Source: Plesiomonas sp051652165
Lineage (GTDB): Bacteria; Pseudomonadota; Gammaproteobacteria; Enterobacterales; CAMTGL01
Assembly (NCBI RefSeq): GCF_051652165.1
Contig: NZ_JBOFTR010000016.1
Location: 485,778 to 549,777 of the forward strand
Direction: 5' to 3'
Length of the DNA stretch: 64,000 nucleotides
Of the stretch, positions 9,701 to 18,683 are shown one piece after another. Every line of letters starts with the position of its first letter. Positions within the stretch are counted from its first letter, which is position 1. The translations under genes were made by a program, and so were the position numbers. The notes under the pieces were generated by a model. That model did no database searches. It was given only the letters and a program-made list of their open reading frames with translations, and was not told the DNA's origin.

Positions 9701-10213
9701 GTCGACATGCAGATCGGGTGCGTAATCACGCAATGCTGCTTCCAAGCGAGGGTTTAACTTATTGGCCGGATTTGCCCGATGAATAAGACTACTCTTACCG
9801 CTGCCAGATAAACCGATCACCAGATACCAAGGTTGGCGATATAAAACCTGTGAGCCAACATGCTCACGTAGCACCTGTAACCAGCTGTCTAAAAATTGCT
9901 GTTGAGCATCCACCAATGACTGAACCGGGTCAGACTCCATACTCTCTTGTATATGTTGTTCAGCTTTAAGCTGCTTCACCTTTTTCCATATACACCAAGA
10001 GGTGATGCCAAAGATCAGCCATAACCAGACCAATGTAAAAACAACTCTAGCCCACACACCAGCCAGTGGTTTGTTCTGCATGATGTTCAGAGCAGGCCCC
10101 TGCCACCACACCAAAATCAGCATCAACACCCAAAAGAAAATACCCGTGGCAATCCATGGCGCAGGGAAACGCGGCATCATCTGTTTTATGAAGATTAAAA
10201 GGGTTTTGAACAT
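6725..10213 (-). CDS. tssM: T6SS membrane complex protein TssM (IcmF/VasK)
   Basis: About 1162 residues from the ATG at 10213 (MFKTLLIFIKQ); in-frame starts upstream overlap tssA and are less likely. Two N-terminal membrane segments are followed by a cytoplasmic NTPase-like domain with Walker A GLSGSGKS (near residue 137), a third membrane segment (AGISGLFFCSVLLIAGW), and a long periplasmic part ending in the C-terminal beta-domain (FDVRFPVDQGAMTYRVYADASYNPF). TssM spans the inner membrane with TssL and meets the TssJ lipoprotein in the periplasm. The length is normal for the family. It is preceded by tssA with a 25-base gap and followed by the PAAR gene. Confidence 0.96.
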   Translation of the reverse strand: MFKTLLIFIKQMMPRFPAPWIATGIFFWVLMLILVWWQGPALNIMQNKPLAGVWARVVFTLVWLWLIFGITSWCIWKKVKQLKAEQHIQESMESDPVQSLVDAQQQFLDSWLQVLREHVGSQVLYRQPWYLVIGLSGSGKSSLIHRANPANKLNPRLEAALRDYAPDLHVDCWVGEQAVMLDPRGYLLDHSPTRGEKEDNSHERLWLHLLNWLSQHRHRQPLNGVVLTLDLAWLAQAGVAERKAYAQLMRARLQEMSANMHTCLPLYITLTKLDMLHGFDVIYQQLDKNVREAVLGITFSPDAASGDYWLQELAIFWEQWLAHLNTHMPTMMLGGLDASQRSALFLFVRQLAGIKDYVLDVLGEMLDEKEQKSFLIRGVYTSSVYQQGVPFDAFMHATTHRYQLSEPVYSALRGESNTFFVRRLFADIIFPEADLAGESRVYALQRQRRVWAGISGLFFCSVLLIAGWQHFYHINDTAVRNVLTKTQSFTYAEETSGQQEFGYNQLPRLNLIRQATLSFGDYREKVPFFVDLGLYQGNKIGPYVEKNYLELLSLRFLPAVMQGLLDDLNQAPAGSEQKLAILRVMRMLDDASGRNKTVVEQFMAQRWQRAFPEQGQVQEQLMQHLDYALQYTNWNGARQQKDLAAIAAFIPFQKPIYNAQHELSKLPMSQRVYQNLQVKADDQLSSELMIQDEVGPIFDTVFALNHDAAGNIPRLMTWSGLSDFYLKQDNALLELTEMDSWVLGQRQQVHLSQADRGEIIRQVNDRYVADYINQWQTLLRDVDIQPLTSLEQALSVISAIISNDQPFQRVLTTLNENTQRRQQAGENSQILTTRIGQPFIASNAVLVAAGEQEPLIQQVNQKMTELYHYLDLIVNATDPGQSALKAVQLRLNNKYSDPVFALQQYARNLPVPLDRWVSQLAEQSAQLVVDLAISSLNQAWLDQVIVPFNTQLADRYPFDPSSTKDAPLSEIERFFSPNGTLNSFYQANLKPMVEGGLMDADLGSPIQLELLKQLERATQIRETFFNSQGSLEVQFALEPIELTANKRRSVLNLDGQLLEYAHGRRNKIPLIWPNSMRDGAESKITLVPDNQERSPRSEGFIGPWAMFRLIQNGELTQVNEATFDVRFPVDQGAMTYRVYADASYNPFAGGLFSQFRLPESLY

Positions 10214-10238
10214 AAATGACCATTCAACTCCGAATGTC

Positions 10239-11672
10239 TCAGTTCGACCGCAAGGTCGCATAATGAGCAAGGCGTGTTACCAAACCCGGCTCCCATTGTG
10301 CCAGCCCCAAACTCTGGGCTTCCTGCCACAGAGTTTGATACTGTTGGGCTGCCAGAGCTGGCATCCCTTCTGCTGCGAGTAAATCAGCCCCCGCCAATTG
10401 ATGATAAAAACGTGCTCGTGGTTCTTTCAGTTGACTCAAGCGGTCATTTAACAAAGTCAGTGCTGCGACCAGCCCCTGAGATTGAAAACAACGTTGCAGA
10501 TCCGTGATAGGATTGCTTTTTCCTGCCATTTCAGAAGAAGCTAATGTGGTTTGTAACCACTGAATGCACGCATTGCCTAAAAAAGGCGAACCATCACTAA
10601 AGGTGAGTTCACGTAACAGCGGAAGCCGATTTAAAAACGCGGCAAGCTCCTCAGCCATTGCGATAGCGACAGCTCCATAACCGAGCTTCACCGCCACCTG
10701 AGCTGACAGATGATGCCCATCAAACCAATACGGGGAGAGTGTCAGGCTCTGTTCTATCTGCTCCCATAATGTCTGATCAGCTTGCGATAAAGCCGTTTGA
10801 TATTCATTAATTCGGTCTGGCGACATCGGCGATAACGGGGTTTTATTCCCTTTACTGATTAAAGGGGGGGCAGTAATACCATGCCACAGTGCATTACGCC
10901 TCAGGCGATAACCTATCGGGCTTTCAGGCTGTTGCTCAATCAATAATTCGGCCATCTGCATTTGGCGACTACGCCATTGCCGATCATCGCAACTATTCAT
11001 GACCTGTGCATTTGAACTGACTGATACAGGGATAGGGGAAACAGAAAAAGCACTTTGTTGCGGGGTAGAGAGTTTTGTTTGAGTATTGCCGTCTTTATCT
11101 ATGTTGGCTTTATCTGCATGAGCTTGTTCTTGTTGATGGCGTTGTATGTGGTACAAACCAGCAAGCAACGCTTCTAGCGCCACACCATGATTTGGCACAA
11201 GCTCCAGCCAATGCTGCTGCAACCGCAGGGTTAAATTCAGTAGGTGTTCTATTTGTTCTGACGATGCACTGTGGCATACCCGCGTTAATATCCCCTCAAA
11301 CCGTTTAATTATCTGGTTAAATATCCGTAACTTTTGCTGCGGATTCACTGGCCAAGCAGACACCCAGTATGCCTGAATCCAACAATCGAGCAGCAACAAT
11401 GCGGTGGTAAACGATGCTACGTTGGCAGGGTGCTGCAAACAACGTAGCAAATGTGCTAATACCCGCATATCTTTGGTCTGTGTCTCGAACAAAGATAAAC
11501 ACTGATCAGCCACTTTATTTAGATCCACCTGACTATGAGCCAAAGATCCGAGCTTAACTAACTCGGTATCTACCGTTTCCCATATTGGATTATCGGCAGA
11601 GATAGGAAGCGGTATCATTTCGTCTGGTAACGGAGCCAATAAACGTAAACACCATGGATGTGAATCAGTCAT
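10239..11672 (-). CDS. tssA: T6SS baseplate/sheath assembly protein TssA (VasJ type)
   Basis: A 477-residue protein. The start at 11672 is chosen over an upstream GTG/ATG because AGGTGA lies six bases before it. The N-terminal ImpA_N domain is clear: PLPDEMIPLPISADNPIWE near the start, then TKDMRVLAHLLRCLQHPANVASFTTALLLLDCWIQAYW and VSAWPVNPQQKLRIFNQIIKRFEG. The C-terminal part (WFDGHHLSAQVAVKLGYGAVAIAMAEELAAFL, LFNDGSPFL-like) is that of VasJ, the Vibrio-type TssA. TssA primes tube and sheath polymerisation on the baseplate. It stands between vasI (9 bases) and tssM. Confidence 0.93.
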   Translation of the reverse strand: MTDSHPWCLRLLAPLPDEMIPLPISADNPIWETVDTELVKLGSLAHSQVDLNKVADQCLSLFETQTKDMRVLAHLLRCLQHPANVASFTTALLLLDCWIQAYWVSAWPVNPQQKLRIFNQIIKRFEGILTRVCHSASSEQIEHLLNLTLRLQQHWLELVPNHGVALEALLAGLYHIQRHQQEQAHADKANIDKDGNTQTKLSTPQQSAFSVSPIPVSVSSNAQVMNSCDDRQWRSRQMQMAELLIEQQPESPIGYRLRRNALWHGITAPPLISKGNKTPLSPMSPDRINEYQTALSQADQTLWEQIEQSLTLSPYWFDGHHLSAQVAVKLGYGAVAIAMAEELAAFLNRLPLLRELTFSDGSPFLGNACIQWLQTTLASSEMAGKSNPITDLQRCFQSQGLVAALTLLNDRLSQLKEPRARFYHQLAGADLLAAEGMPALAAQQYQTLWQEAQSLGLAQWEPGLVTRLAHYATLRSN

Positions 11673-11680
11673 ATTATCAC

Positions 11681-12307
11681 CTACCAGCGGCACTGCTGAC
11701 GCAGAGGGCGCAGTGCATCAGCTAATCCATTGAGGTCTACGCGTACAGTCATCCTTTTATTTTTTGCCTGCAACGTTAATACCTGCTGACCTGCCCAGAG
11801 CTTAAGCTCCTCAATGGCCGGTAATCCACGACCAAACTCCAGCAACCTGCCTTTATCGCGCACAAACCAGTTACTCGATGCGGGCAGATCATCGGTCTGC
11901 GCGATAACCTGAGTATCTGGCCATGGTGCATCTAATCGTAACCAAATTCGGGTGATCACATCGGCACAACTGATTGCCAGCGTTGCGCCACGTAGTGCCG
12001 GACGGGTCAACAATAACGCATCAGAATCAGGCTTATGTCCAAGTATAAACAACGGAGAGTCACCGCTACGCTGCGTTTCTTGTTGCTGAATATCATGCCA
12101 TGCTGCCGAATGCGGTTCGGAAAGAGCGCCAAACACACTTTGCGCGGGTACATCAGCTATCGCGTCATAACATGCCAGACGAACTAAAGGGGCGGGTTGT
12201 TCACGACAATGCTGCCACTGTGTAGGTAAAACAGATTTAGCATCTGCTTGTTTTATCAGTAATAACACTCCGCTTAACATCCAAAAAATGGCTATCCATA
12301 GCTTCAT
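11681..12307 (-). CDS. vasI: T6SS-associated periplasmic protein VasI (TagO family)
   Basis: A 208-residue protein whose ATG at 12307 overlaps the vasH stop codon (ATGA), with GGAGG seven bases upstream, so the two are translationally coupled. The N-terminus is a signal peptide (LWIAIFWMLSGVLLLIKQADA). The mature part starts with the CREQPAPLVRLACYDAIAD block typical of VasI/TagO, followed by beta-rich sequence (LLLTRPALRGATLAISC, IWLRLDAPW, FVRDKGRLLEFGRGLPAIEELKLW). In Vibrio cholerae the homologue lies at the same place, next to vasH and vasJ. Its exact role is poorly defined; assembly support in the periplasm is likely. Confidence 0.85.
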   Translation of the reverse strand: MKLWIAIFWMLSGVLLLIKQADAKSVLPTQWQHCREQPAPLVRLACYDAIADVPAQSVFGALSEPHSAAWHDIQQQETQRSGDSPLFILGHKPDSDALLLTRPALRGATLAISCADVITRIWLRLDAPWPDTQVIAQTDDLPASSNWFVRDKGRLLEFGRGLPAIEELKLWAGQQVLTLQAKNKRMTVRVDLNGLADALRPLRQQCRW

Positions 12308-13845
12308 CCGTTTACCTCCAGCTTTTGACACTTATGGTCTAAGGTTCGCTTGGGGATATTCAGACTCTCTGCAACGCGGGTGCGGTTTCCTTGGAAGTAA
12401 CGCAAACGTGCTTCTATGACTGCAGTTTCATACTGCTGTAATGCCTCACGCAGATTATTAATATGGCAAAAATCATCATCGCTTTGATTCAAATCGGTAC
12501 TTATTCGATGACGACTCTCTGGTGATAATGCATTTAGCGTAACCTCTTGCCCTGATGGAGTATGAGCACAAGCCACTTCCAGTAAATTACGTAACTCACG
12601 CACATTACCCGGAAAGTCATATCCCACTAACTGTTTGAGGAAATTACGGTGCAATGGGCCAAAGGTCTTCCTTTCTTGGCGAGCAAAATCGGCAATAAAA
12701 TACTCACTGAGCAGACTGATATCTTCTGGCCGCTCACGCAACGGTGTCACCATCAACATGCACTGACATAACCTGTGGTATAAATCTTGCCGAAATACCC
12801 CTTCAGTGACTCGCTGCATCAGAGGTTGGTGAGTGGCAGCAATGAGGCGAAAATCAGAATAAATCTCTTTCTCTCCGCCTAATGGCCGAAAGTAACGCGT
12901 TTCTAATACGCGTAATAATTTAGCCTGCATACTCAACGGCATGTCGCCGGCCTCATCAAGAAATAAGATGCCACCATTTGCCTGAGCCACCAGCCCATGC
13001 TTATTATTTAACGCACCAGAAAATGCCCCTTTTTGATAACCAAATAGCTCACTTTCAATCAAGTTTTCAGGAATGGCTGCACAATTAATCGCCACAAATG
13101 GTTTATCGGCACGCTCAGAATACTGATGCAGTAAACGTGCAACCACCTCTTTTCCCGACCCTGTTTCCCCTTGAATCATGACATTCAGACGATGACCCGC
13201 CGCTTGTGCTATCTGTTCACGCAATTGATGAATGGCACGAGACTGACCAATGAGTGCATCGTTTAAACAGGCATCTTGCTGACGGCGTTGCTTATTTTCA
13301 CCACGAATCAAACGCAGCGAGTCTTGCAAATCACTCACACCACGGCGTGACTGTCCTAAATCTCTAAGCAATGTCAGCTGGCCAGTAAACACCTGTGCTA
13401 ATAAAGCCAGTTTTCCCTGTTCTTGCCAGCCTGACAGGTGCTGCGCGGTATCAAACAGCGCCAATACCGCGACAGGCTTTGCATTCTGCCCATGTAACGG
13501 CAGGCAATGCATACCACACCGCGCACCGGCTTCCGCCAGCATGCTGCGTAAACCCGTATGCCCAATCCTCACTCCGCTGTGCAGCGAATCCCATGTTCTA
13601 ACTTGATCATGACAAAGTACAAATGCCAGTGGATGACTAAAGTCATCGGCTTTCAACGCAAACGCCACCGTCCGTTTTCCCATCCAGCCATGACATTGGA
13701 GCATGCGCCCACTGACATCGAGCATTGCCAGCAATGCTCCTTGCGGCTGCCAACCCTGCCGGACAGTATCCAACAACCAGCGACAAAGCAGCGGTTCATC
13801 ACGCGTCTGAGTCAGAGATAACGCAAATTCGAGTGCCTGTTGCAT
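12304..13845 (-). CDS. vasH: Sigma-54-dependent activator VasH of the T6SS
   Basis: 513 residues from the ATG at 13845; a GTG three codons upstream overlaps clpV. An N-terminal GAF-like sensory part (about 1-165) is followed by an AAA+ domain with Walker A GETGSGKE (near residue 230), the sigma-54 contact loop as GAFSGA, Walker B GGILFLDEAGDMP, and a C-terminal Fis-type helix-turn-helix (ARLRYFQGNRTRVAESLNIPKRTLDHK). VasH drives sigma-54 transcription of hcp/vgrG operons in Vibrio. GAFSGA instead of GAFTGA is a tolerated variant. Because no hcp is present here, its targets probably lie outside the window (inference). I found no clear -24/-12 site before tssB. Confidence 0.94.
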   Translation of the reverse strand: MQQALEFALSLTQTRDEPLLCRWLLDTVRQGWQPQGALLAMLDVSGRMLQCHGWMGKRTVAFALKADDFSHPLAFVLCHDQVRTWDSLHSGVRIGHTGLRSMLAEAGARCGMHCLPLHGQNAKPVAVLALFDTAQHLSGWQEQGKLALLAQVFTGQLTLLRDLGQSRRGVSDLQDSLRLIRGENKQRRQQDACLNDALIGQSRAIHQLREQIAQAAGHRLNVMIQGETGSGKEVVARLLHQYSERADKPFVAINCAAIPENLIESELFGYQKGAFSGALNNKHGLVAQANGGILFLDEAGDMPLSMQAKLLRVLETRYFRPLGGEKEIYSDFRLIAATHQPLMQRVTEGVFRQDLYHRLCQCMLMVTPLRERPEDISLLSEYFIADFARQERKTFGPLHRNFLKQLVGYDFPGNVRELRNLLEVACAHTPSGQEVTLNALSPESRHRISTDLNQSDDDFCHINNLREALQQYETAVIEARLRYFQGNRTRVAESLNIPKRTLDHKCQKLEVNG

Positions 13846-13847
13846 AT

Positions 13848-16523
13848 TTAGCACACCACCTCAGCGTCAAACTCATCGTCAACAACACGAAAGCTAATCT
13901 GCCGAATAGCCTTTCCAACGGAGACATGTTGCAGCAGTTGCAGTGACACAGGTGGCAATAAAGCACCATCAATCACCGACTCAAGCATCCGAGCACCATT
14001 TTCACTGCGCTTGGCGCGACGTAAGATCTCCTCATACACCGCAGGTTCAATGAGAACAGTAGCAGCAAAACGGCTATGCAACAGAGCTTCAATACGGGAC
14101 AATTTATCGTGGGTAATTGCAACCAATGTATCGTGGTTTAGCGGAAAGTATGGGATCACTTCCATACGCGCCAGCAAAGCCGGTTTGAAAAATGCAGCCA
14201 GTTCTGGGTACAGCGCATCTAACAGACTCTCAGAGAAGAAACTCTCCGGCGTATTGGCATAATCCACAATGGTTTGATAACCCAAATTTGAGGTCAGGAA
14301 AAATAGCGCATTCTTACAATCAATAACCCGCCCCTCTCCATCTGCCAGTTCACCTTTATCAAATACCTGATAGAAAATATCCAACACATCTGGATGTGCT
14401 TTCTCTACTTCATCCAACAGCACTACAGAGTACGGTTTTTGTCGAATGGCCTCAGTTAGCACACCGCCTTCACCAAAACCGACATAACCTGGTGGTGAGC
14501 CAATTAAACGCGAAACGGTATGTTTTTCCTGATATTCAGACATATTGATGGTCGTTAAATATTGCCGCCCACCAAACATCAGATCAGCAATCTGTACCAC
14601 CGTTTCAGTCTTGCCAACACCACTGGGGCCAACCAATAAAAAGGTGCCCAAAGGACGACCGAGACGACGTAAATCAGCACGTGCCGTCAGTAAATGGCGA
14701 TGCAAGTGGTTGATAGCCGTATCTTGCCCTCTGATGTGAGCCCCAAGATACTCAGGCAATCGTGTCACCACATCCAATTCACTGTGTGAAATCCGGTTCA
14801 AGGGAACACCGGTCCACTCAGCAATGACAGCGGCAATCTGCGCTGTATCGACATGCGTAGAAATCAGTACCGACTCTTGCTGCAACATCACCAGTTCATT
14901 TTCCAAACACGCCAATGCACTCGCCTGCGCTTGTACCGGCATCTGTGCCTGAGCATCATCATCTATTTTATTAATGGAATAGGGTGGCGCTTTGCCATTG
15001 GGTTTTAGCGTATCCAGCAACGCCAAGCGCAACGCAACAATTTGTTGTACTTGTGATTTTTGTTGCTGCCAGCAGATGTCCAACTGGGTCAGTTCATCAC
15101 AAGCCTGCTGTTGCTCTATATGTAGAGTATCTAAACGCTCAGAGTGCTGGCCTAATCCGATGACACACTGACGCTCCAACTGAGCAATTTCTAATTCGCG
15201 CTGATGCACCCTATTTTGTAAATGGCTAATCACGCGCGGGGGAGCGGTCAGATTAATCGCAACCCGAGCACAGGCAGTATCGAGAACATCAATCGCTTTA
15301 TCAGGCAATTGACGACCGGAAATATAACGGGCAGAGAGCTGCGCGGCAGCCTGTAATGCAGCATCATCAATCAGTACGCCGTGTGCTTTTTCATAGACCC
15401 CACGTAGACCACGCAAAATAGTAATGGCCTGCTCAATGTCAGGCTCATTCACTTTCACCAGCTGAAAACGGCGAGAAAGCGCGGCATCTTTCTCTATGTA
15501 TTTTTTGTACTCATGCCATGTTGTTGCTGCAATAGTGCGTAACTCACCACGTGCCAGTGCCGGTTTAATCAAGTTAGAGATATCCAACCCACCGGCCTGA
15601 TTACCCGCACCTATCAACGTATGCGCTTCATCAATAAAGAGGATCACCGGATATTTAGCCGCATTAACCTCCCGAATAACCCCTTTAAAGCGTTTTTCAA
15701 ACTCACCCTTTACTGATGCTCCGGCCTGCATCGCGCCCAAATCAAGAGACAGCAGTATGACATCACGTAATTTTTCTGGCACATGGCCGGCCACTATCCG
15801 CAGTGCCAGCCCTTCAATAAGCGCGCTTTTACCGACACCCGCCTCACCGACCACTATCGGATTGTTTTTGCGGCGGCGGGATAAAATATCAATCATCAAA
15901 TCAATTTCATGATCTCGGCACAGTACCGGATCAATACCGTTGTTGCGCGCCAACTCGGTAATGTTTTGTGTAAACCTTCCCAGTAATGACGCTTCGGCCA
16001 GCACAGCCACTTTATCTGTAGAAACTGATTTAATGTCAGGTTCAATATTCGTTTCGGCTGACTCGCTAACCCACTCATCAAATTGTTGATGCACCAAATC
16101 ACGATTAATGACCGTCAACAGCCGAACAACAGCAGTAGGCAGGTAGCGGGAGGGTGTCATTAGCAGTACCAGCAACAAAATCCCACTTCGCAACTGAATA
16201 TGCTTAAATTGGGCGGATGCGAGCAACCAACTATCCTGTATCCATTCCACCAGCAGCGGTGAAAAAGCGGGGTATCCTGGTTCGAAAGCATGGCTCGTAT
16301 TGGCAGGTTGCAACAATGTACGTAGCGCGACAATGTCTACTCCGGCGCGCTGCATAATCATTCTGGCATCACTTAGAGGGGTCTCTACCATGTTGAGCAA
16401 TAGGTGCTCAATACGGATCTCAGCGCCCTGATGACTGACACACTGGGCCGCAGACTCTTCGAGCATATGCCGACACACAGGATTAAGTCTTTCCACCAAT
16501 ACAGGCAGTTCGATACGAATCAA
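13848..16523 (-). CDS. clpV: T6SS sheath-disassembly ATPase ClpV (TssH)
   Basis: An 891-residue Clp/Hsp100 AAA+ ATPase. It has an N-terminal Clp_N domain (EIRIEHLLLNMVETP), a first nucleotide site with Walker A GEAGVGKS (near 228) and LFIDEAHTLIGAG, a coiled-coil middle domain, and a second site GPSGVGKT (near 634) with VVLLDEVEKAHPDV. ClpV takes contracted TssB/TssC sheaths apart for reuse. The divergent N-domain and long middle domain separate it from the housekeeping ClpB also in this window. Translation appears to begin at a TTG (16523), eight bases after GGAG; there is no in-frame ATG nearby. It follows tssL by 32 bases. Confidence 0.95.
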   Translation of the reverse strand: MIRIELPVLVERLNPVCRHMLEESAAQCVSHQGAEIRIEHLLLNMVETPLSDARMIMQRAGVDIVALRTLLQPANTSHAFEPGYPAFSPLLVEWIQDSWLLASAQFKHIQLRSGILLLVLLMTPSRYLPTAVVRLLTVINRDLVHQQFDEWVSESAETNIEPDIKSVSTDKVAVLAEASLLGRFTQNITELARNNGIDPVLCRDHEIDLMIDILSRRRKNNPIVVGEAGVGKSALIEGLALRIVAGHVPEKLRDVILLSLDLGAMQAGASVKGEFEKRFKGVIREVNAAKYPVILFIDEAHTLIGAGNQAGGLDISNLIKPALARGELRTIAATTWHEYKKYIEKDAALSRRFQLVKVNEPDIEQAITILRGLRGVYEKAHGVLIDDAALQAAAQLSARYISGRQLPDKAIDVLDTACARVAINLTAPPRVISHLQNRVHQRELEIAQLERQCVIGLGQHSERLDTLHIEQQQACDELTQLDICWQQQKSQVQQIVALRLALLDTLKPNGKAPPYSINKIDDDAQAQMPVQAQASALACLENELVMLQQESVLISTHVDTAQIAAVIAEWTGVPLNRISHSELDVVTRLPEYLGAHIRGQDTAINHLHRHLLTARADLRRLGRPLGTFLLVGPSGVGKTETVVQIADLMFGGRQYLTTINMSEYQEKHTVSRLIGSPPGYVGFGEGGVLTEAIRQKPYSVVLLDEVEKAHPDVLDIFYQVFDKGELADGEGRVIDCKNALFFLTSNLGYQTIVDYANTPESFFSESLLDALYPELAAFFKPALLARMEVIPYFPLNHDTLVAITHDKLSRIEALLHSRFAATVLIEPAVYEEILRRAKRSENGARMLESVIDGALLPPVSLQLLQHVSVGKAIRQISFRVVDDEFDAEVVC

Positions 16524-16555
16524 AACAAGTTCTCCTTAACTTATTTTAATTAAAC

Positions 16556-17344
16556 TTATTTCAATAATTCATTTAACTGACGCAGCACATCCTGAGTCTG
16601 GTTATCTAACCGGCTATAATAAAAAATGAATATACCTAGCAGAGTAATGACCGTTCCAATACATAGACTGCGTAATGAAATTTCCGGTTTTAATGGTGAA
16701 CTCGAAATCTGTTGTCCTAAATTAAGATGAAAGACTATTGGGGAATCATCACAATCTACACTCAATTGGTGGTGCAACTGCCGAACAACCCGCTCAAACT
16801 CTTCACGCCCATGGTTCATCACGCGATAACGCCCTTCAAATCCAAGACACAAACACAGATAAATAAACTCCAGTACCTCACGGTAACGAGCTGGGTCTTC
16901 TTGTAATTTGTTTAGCAGTACAAAGACCTTTTCACCTCCCCACGTTTCATTATGAAAGCGGGTAAGTAAAGAGTGTTCCGACCATTCACTCAAGCTGCCC
17001 CACTCTTGGCTCATCACCGCTTCATCAATAAAAGTGCACAAAATGTAACGAAAAGAGAGCACCATACCATTCTCATATCCATGAGCGATCAGCTCCTGTT
17101 CGATAGCCTGAATTTCAGTGACTACCCGCTGATAAAGTTCAGCAACCTGATCATGACTAGAAAGTTGTCGAATGCGTAACACCATGCCCAACAGTGGGGT
17201 TACCGCATCAATGATCGGATTCATACTGTACCCACGAAGACGAAACCAGTAATCAGAATCGAAATCGAGCTGAGTAGCATGGTCGTATAAAAGATCATTG
17301 AGTTGCTCATGTTTGATTATGTCGGTGGTCATTAATCGCTTCAT
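16556..17344 (-). CDS. tssL: T6SS inner-membrane protein TssL (DotU)
   Basis: A 262-residue DotU-family protein. The ATG at 17344 overlaps the tssK stop, suggesting coupling; an ATG four codons later is an alternative. The cytoplasmic part shows the family blocks NPIIDAVTPLLGMVLRIR, LSFRYILCTFIDEAVM, LTRFHNETWGGEKVFVLL and EFIYLCLCLGFEGRY. A single C-terminal membrane segment (SLCIGTVITLLGIFIFYYS) anchors it. There is no peptidoglycan-binding extension. TssL pairs with TssM in the membrane core and docks the baseplate. Confidence 0.95.
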   Translation of the reverse strand: MKRLMTTDIIKHEQLNDLLYDHATQLDFDSDYWFRLRGYSMNPIIDAVTPLLGMVLRIRQLSSHDQVAELYQRVVTEIQAIEQELIAHGYENGMVLSFRYILCTFIDEAVMSQEWGSLSEWSEHSLLTRFHNETWGGEKVFVLLNKLQEDPARYREVLEFIYLCLCLGFEGRYRVMNHGREEFERVVRQLHHQLSVDCDDSPIVFHLNLGQQISSSPLKPEISLRSLCIGTVITLLGIFIFYYSRLDNQTQDVLRQLNELLK

Positions 17345-18681
17345 CCCTGACTGCGAATCGCCCAAAATTGCATATCTAACTCAGGAAAACTTCCTGCGAT
17401 ATGGAAAGCCAATGTGTTGCCTTGAACCAACATTTGCCATGCAGGGCTTTGCCTATCTAATTGGAAATAGCTGTAACCTGCGTGGTAAGGCAATTGGCGT
17501 GGCGCAACCGGCAGAGGCAGTAAGGGAATACCCGGCAGTTGTAAATTGATAAGTTCACGGATTTTCTCACTGGAGGCTATTTTGGTCTGTTGCTGAAACT
17601 GTTTACGCAGCTGCTCTTGTGGCATACGCGCACGCACCGCCAACACAAATTCAGCACGGGTCATCAACTCCCGATCCCCAATAACAGCAACCAGCACACC
17701 ATGCTGATGCTTTCGTAACTGAATAGAGACGGCTTTTGGTGAAAGCACGGTACTGAGGGCTTGACGAAGTGCCAACATCACAGGCTCAAAGCTCGTTTGT
17801 GGTTCATCATGTTGATATGCAGGAAATTCAGGGGGTAAACGAGACTCATCCGTAAAGGTCATCAACTCACCGCACAGTTGCACCAATGCTTCATGTAGCC
17901 GCTCTGGATGTAATGTATCAAGGCGCGCCAAATGAGATAACTGAGGCTGCGCGCGGTTGAGCAGTTGCAACATCATAAATTCTGCAACATCAGCCACACC
18001 CTGCTGGCCAGGTGCAGCTAAACGCTGTGCTAAACTACGCGCTCGTTCAACAACCAGACCTGCCGACTCTCCTAAAAAGCGTTTCAACGCTGAAATAGCA
18101 GAAATACTGATACTGCAAGGCATGAAGTTCGGATCAAGCACCAATCCGCCATCTGGCCGTTTATCCCTAATTCGGGCTATCGCAATGGCTGCATACGCAC
18201 TACGATCTTCTCGCTCAAGCATCAAACGCAGACTTACTTTCCCCACCTCCAGTGAGGTCACATCACCACTGTCACTGTGCAGATCCCTAATATCATGACG
18301 GCTTGCTTGTATTCTTGTCGCAACAGCATGCCCCACCTCCCCAACTTCTTTAACACCACTGATAGATAAAGGTAGAGTCAGATAAATCTTTTGATTGGCC
18401 ACTGAAACATCAGTGATCTCTAGCAGAGGTGGCAGCACATCATCAGCCGGAAGATTAAATACCGTACCATCAGGCATGACACCACGGGCACTCACCAATG
18501 CTATCCGACCAAATCCGAGGTACTCTTCATTAAGCGTCAGAGATTGTAATCCGTAAAAATAATCGCTCAATGCACTAAAACGGGCATGCAATATGTGATC
18601 AGTATGCCGCTGTTGCTGCTGAAAATGCTGAGGTTTAATAAACAACCCCTCGCGCCAAATCACCTTATTTCGGCTCGACAT
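17341..18681 (-). CDS. tssK: T6SS baseplate protein TssK (VasE/ImpJ)
   Basis: A 446-residue protein starting MSSRNKVIWREGLFIKPQHFQQQ, the hallmark TssK N-terminus (family DUF876). Other typical stretches are IALVSARGVMPDGTVFNLP and YFQLDRQSPAWQMLVQGNTLAFHIAG near the C-terminus. TssK is a trimer that links the baseplate wedge (TssF/TssG) to the TssL/TssM membrane complex. It starts three bases after tssJ and overlaps tssL by four bases. Confidence 0.96.
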   Translation of the reverse strand: MSSRNKVIWREGLFIKPQHFQQQQRHTDHILHARFSALSDYFYGLQSLTLNEEYLGFGRIALVSARGVMPDGTVFNLPADDVLPPLLEITDVSVANQKIYLTLPLSISGVKEVGEVGHAVATRIQASRHDIRDLHSDSGDVTSLEVGKVSLRLMLEREDRSAYAAIAIARIRDKRPDGGLVLDPNFMPCSISISAISALKRFLGESAGLVVERARSLAQRLAAPGQQGVADVAEFMMLQLLNRAQPQLSHLARLDTLHPERLHEALVQLCGELMTFTDESRLPPEFPAYQHDEPQTSFEPVMLALRQALSTVLSPKAVSIQLRKHQHGVLVAVIGDRELMTRAEFVLAVRARMPQEQLRKQFQQQTKIASSEKIRELINLQLPGIPLLPLPVAPRQLPYHAGYSYFQLDRQSPAWQMLVQGNTLAFHIAGSFPELDMQFWAIRSQG

Positions 18682-18683
18682 GG

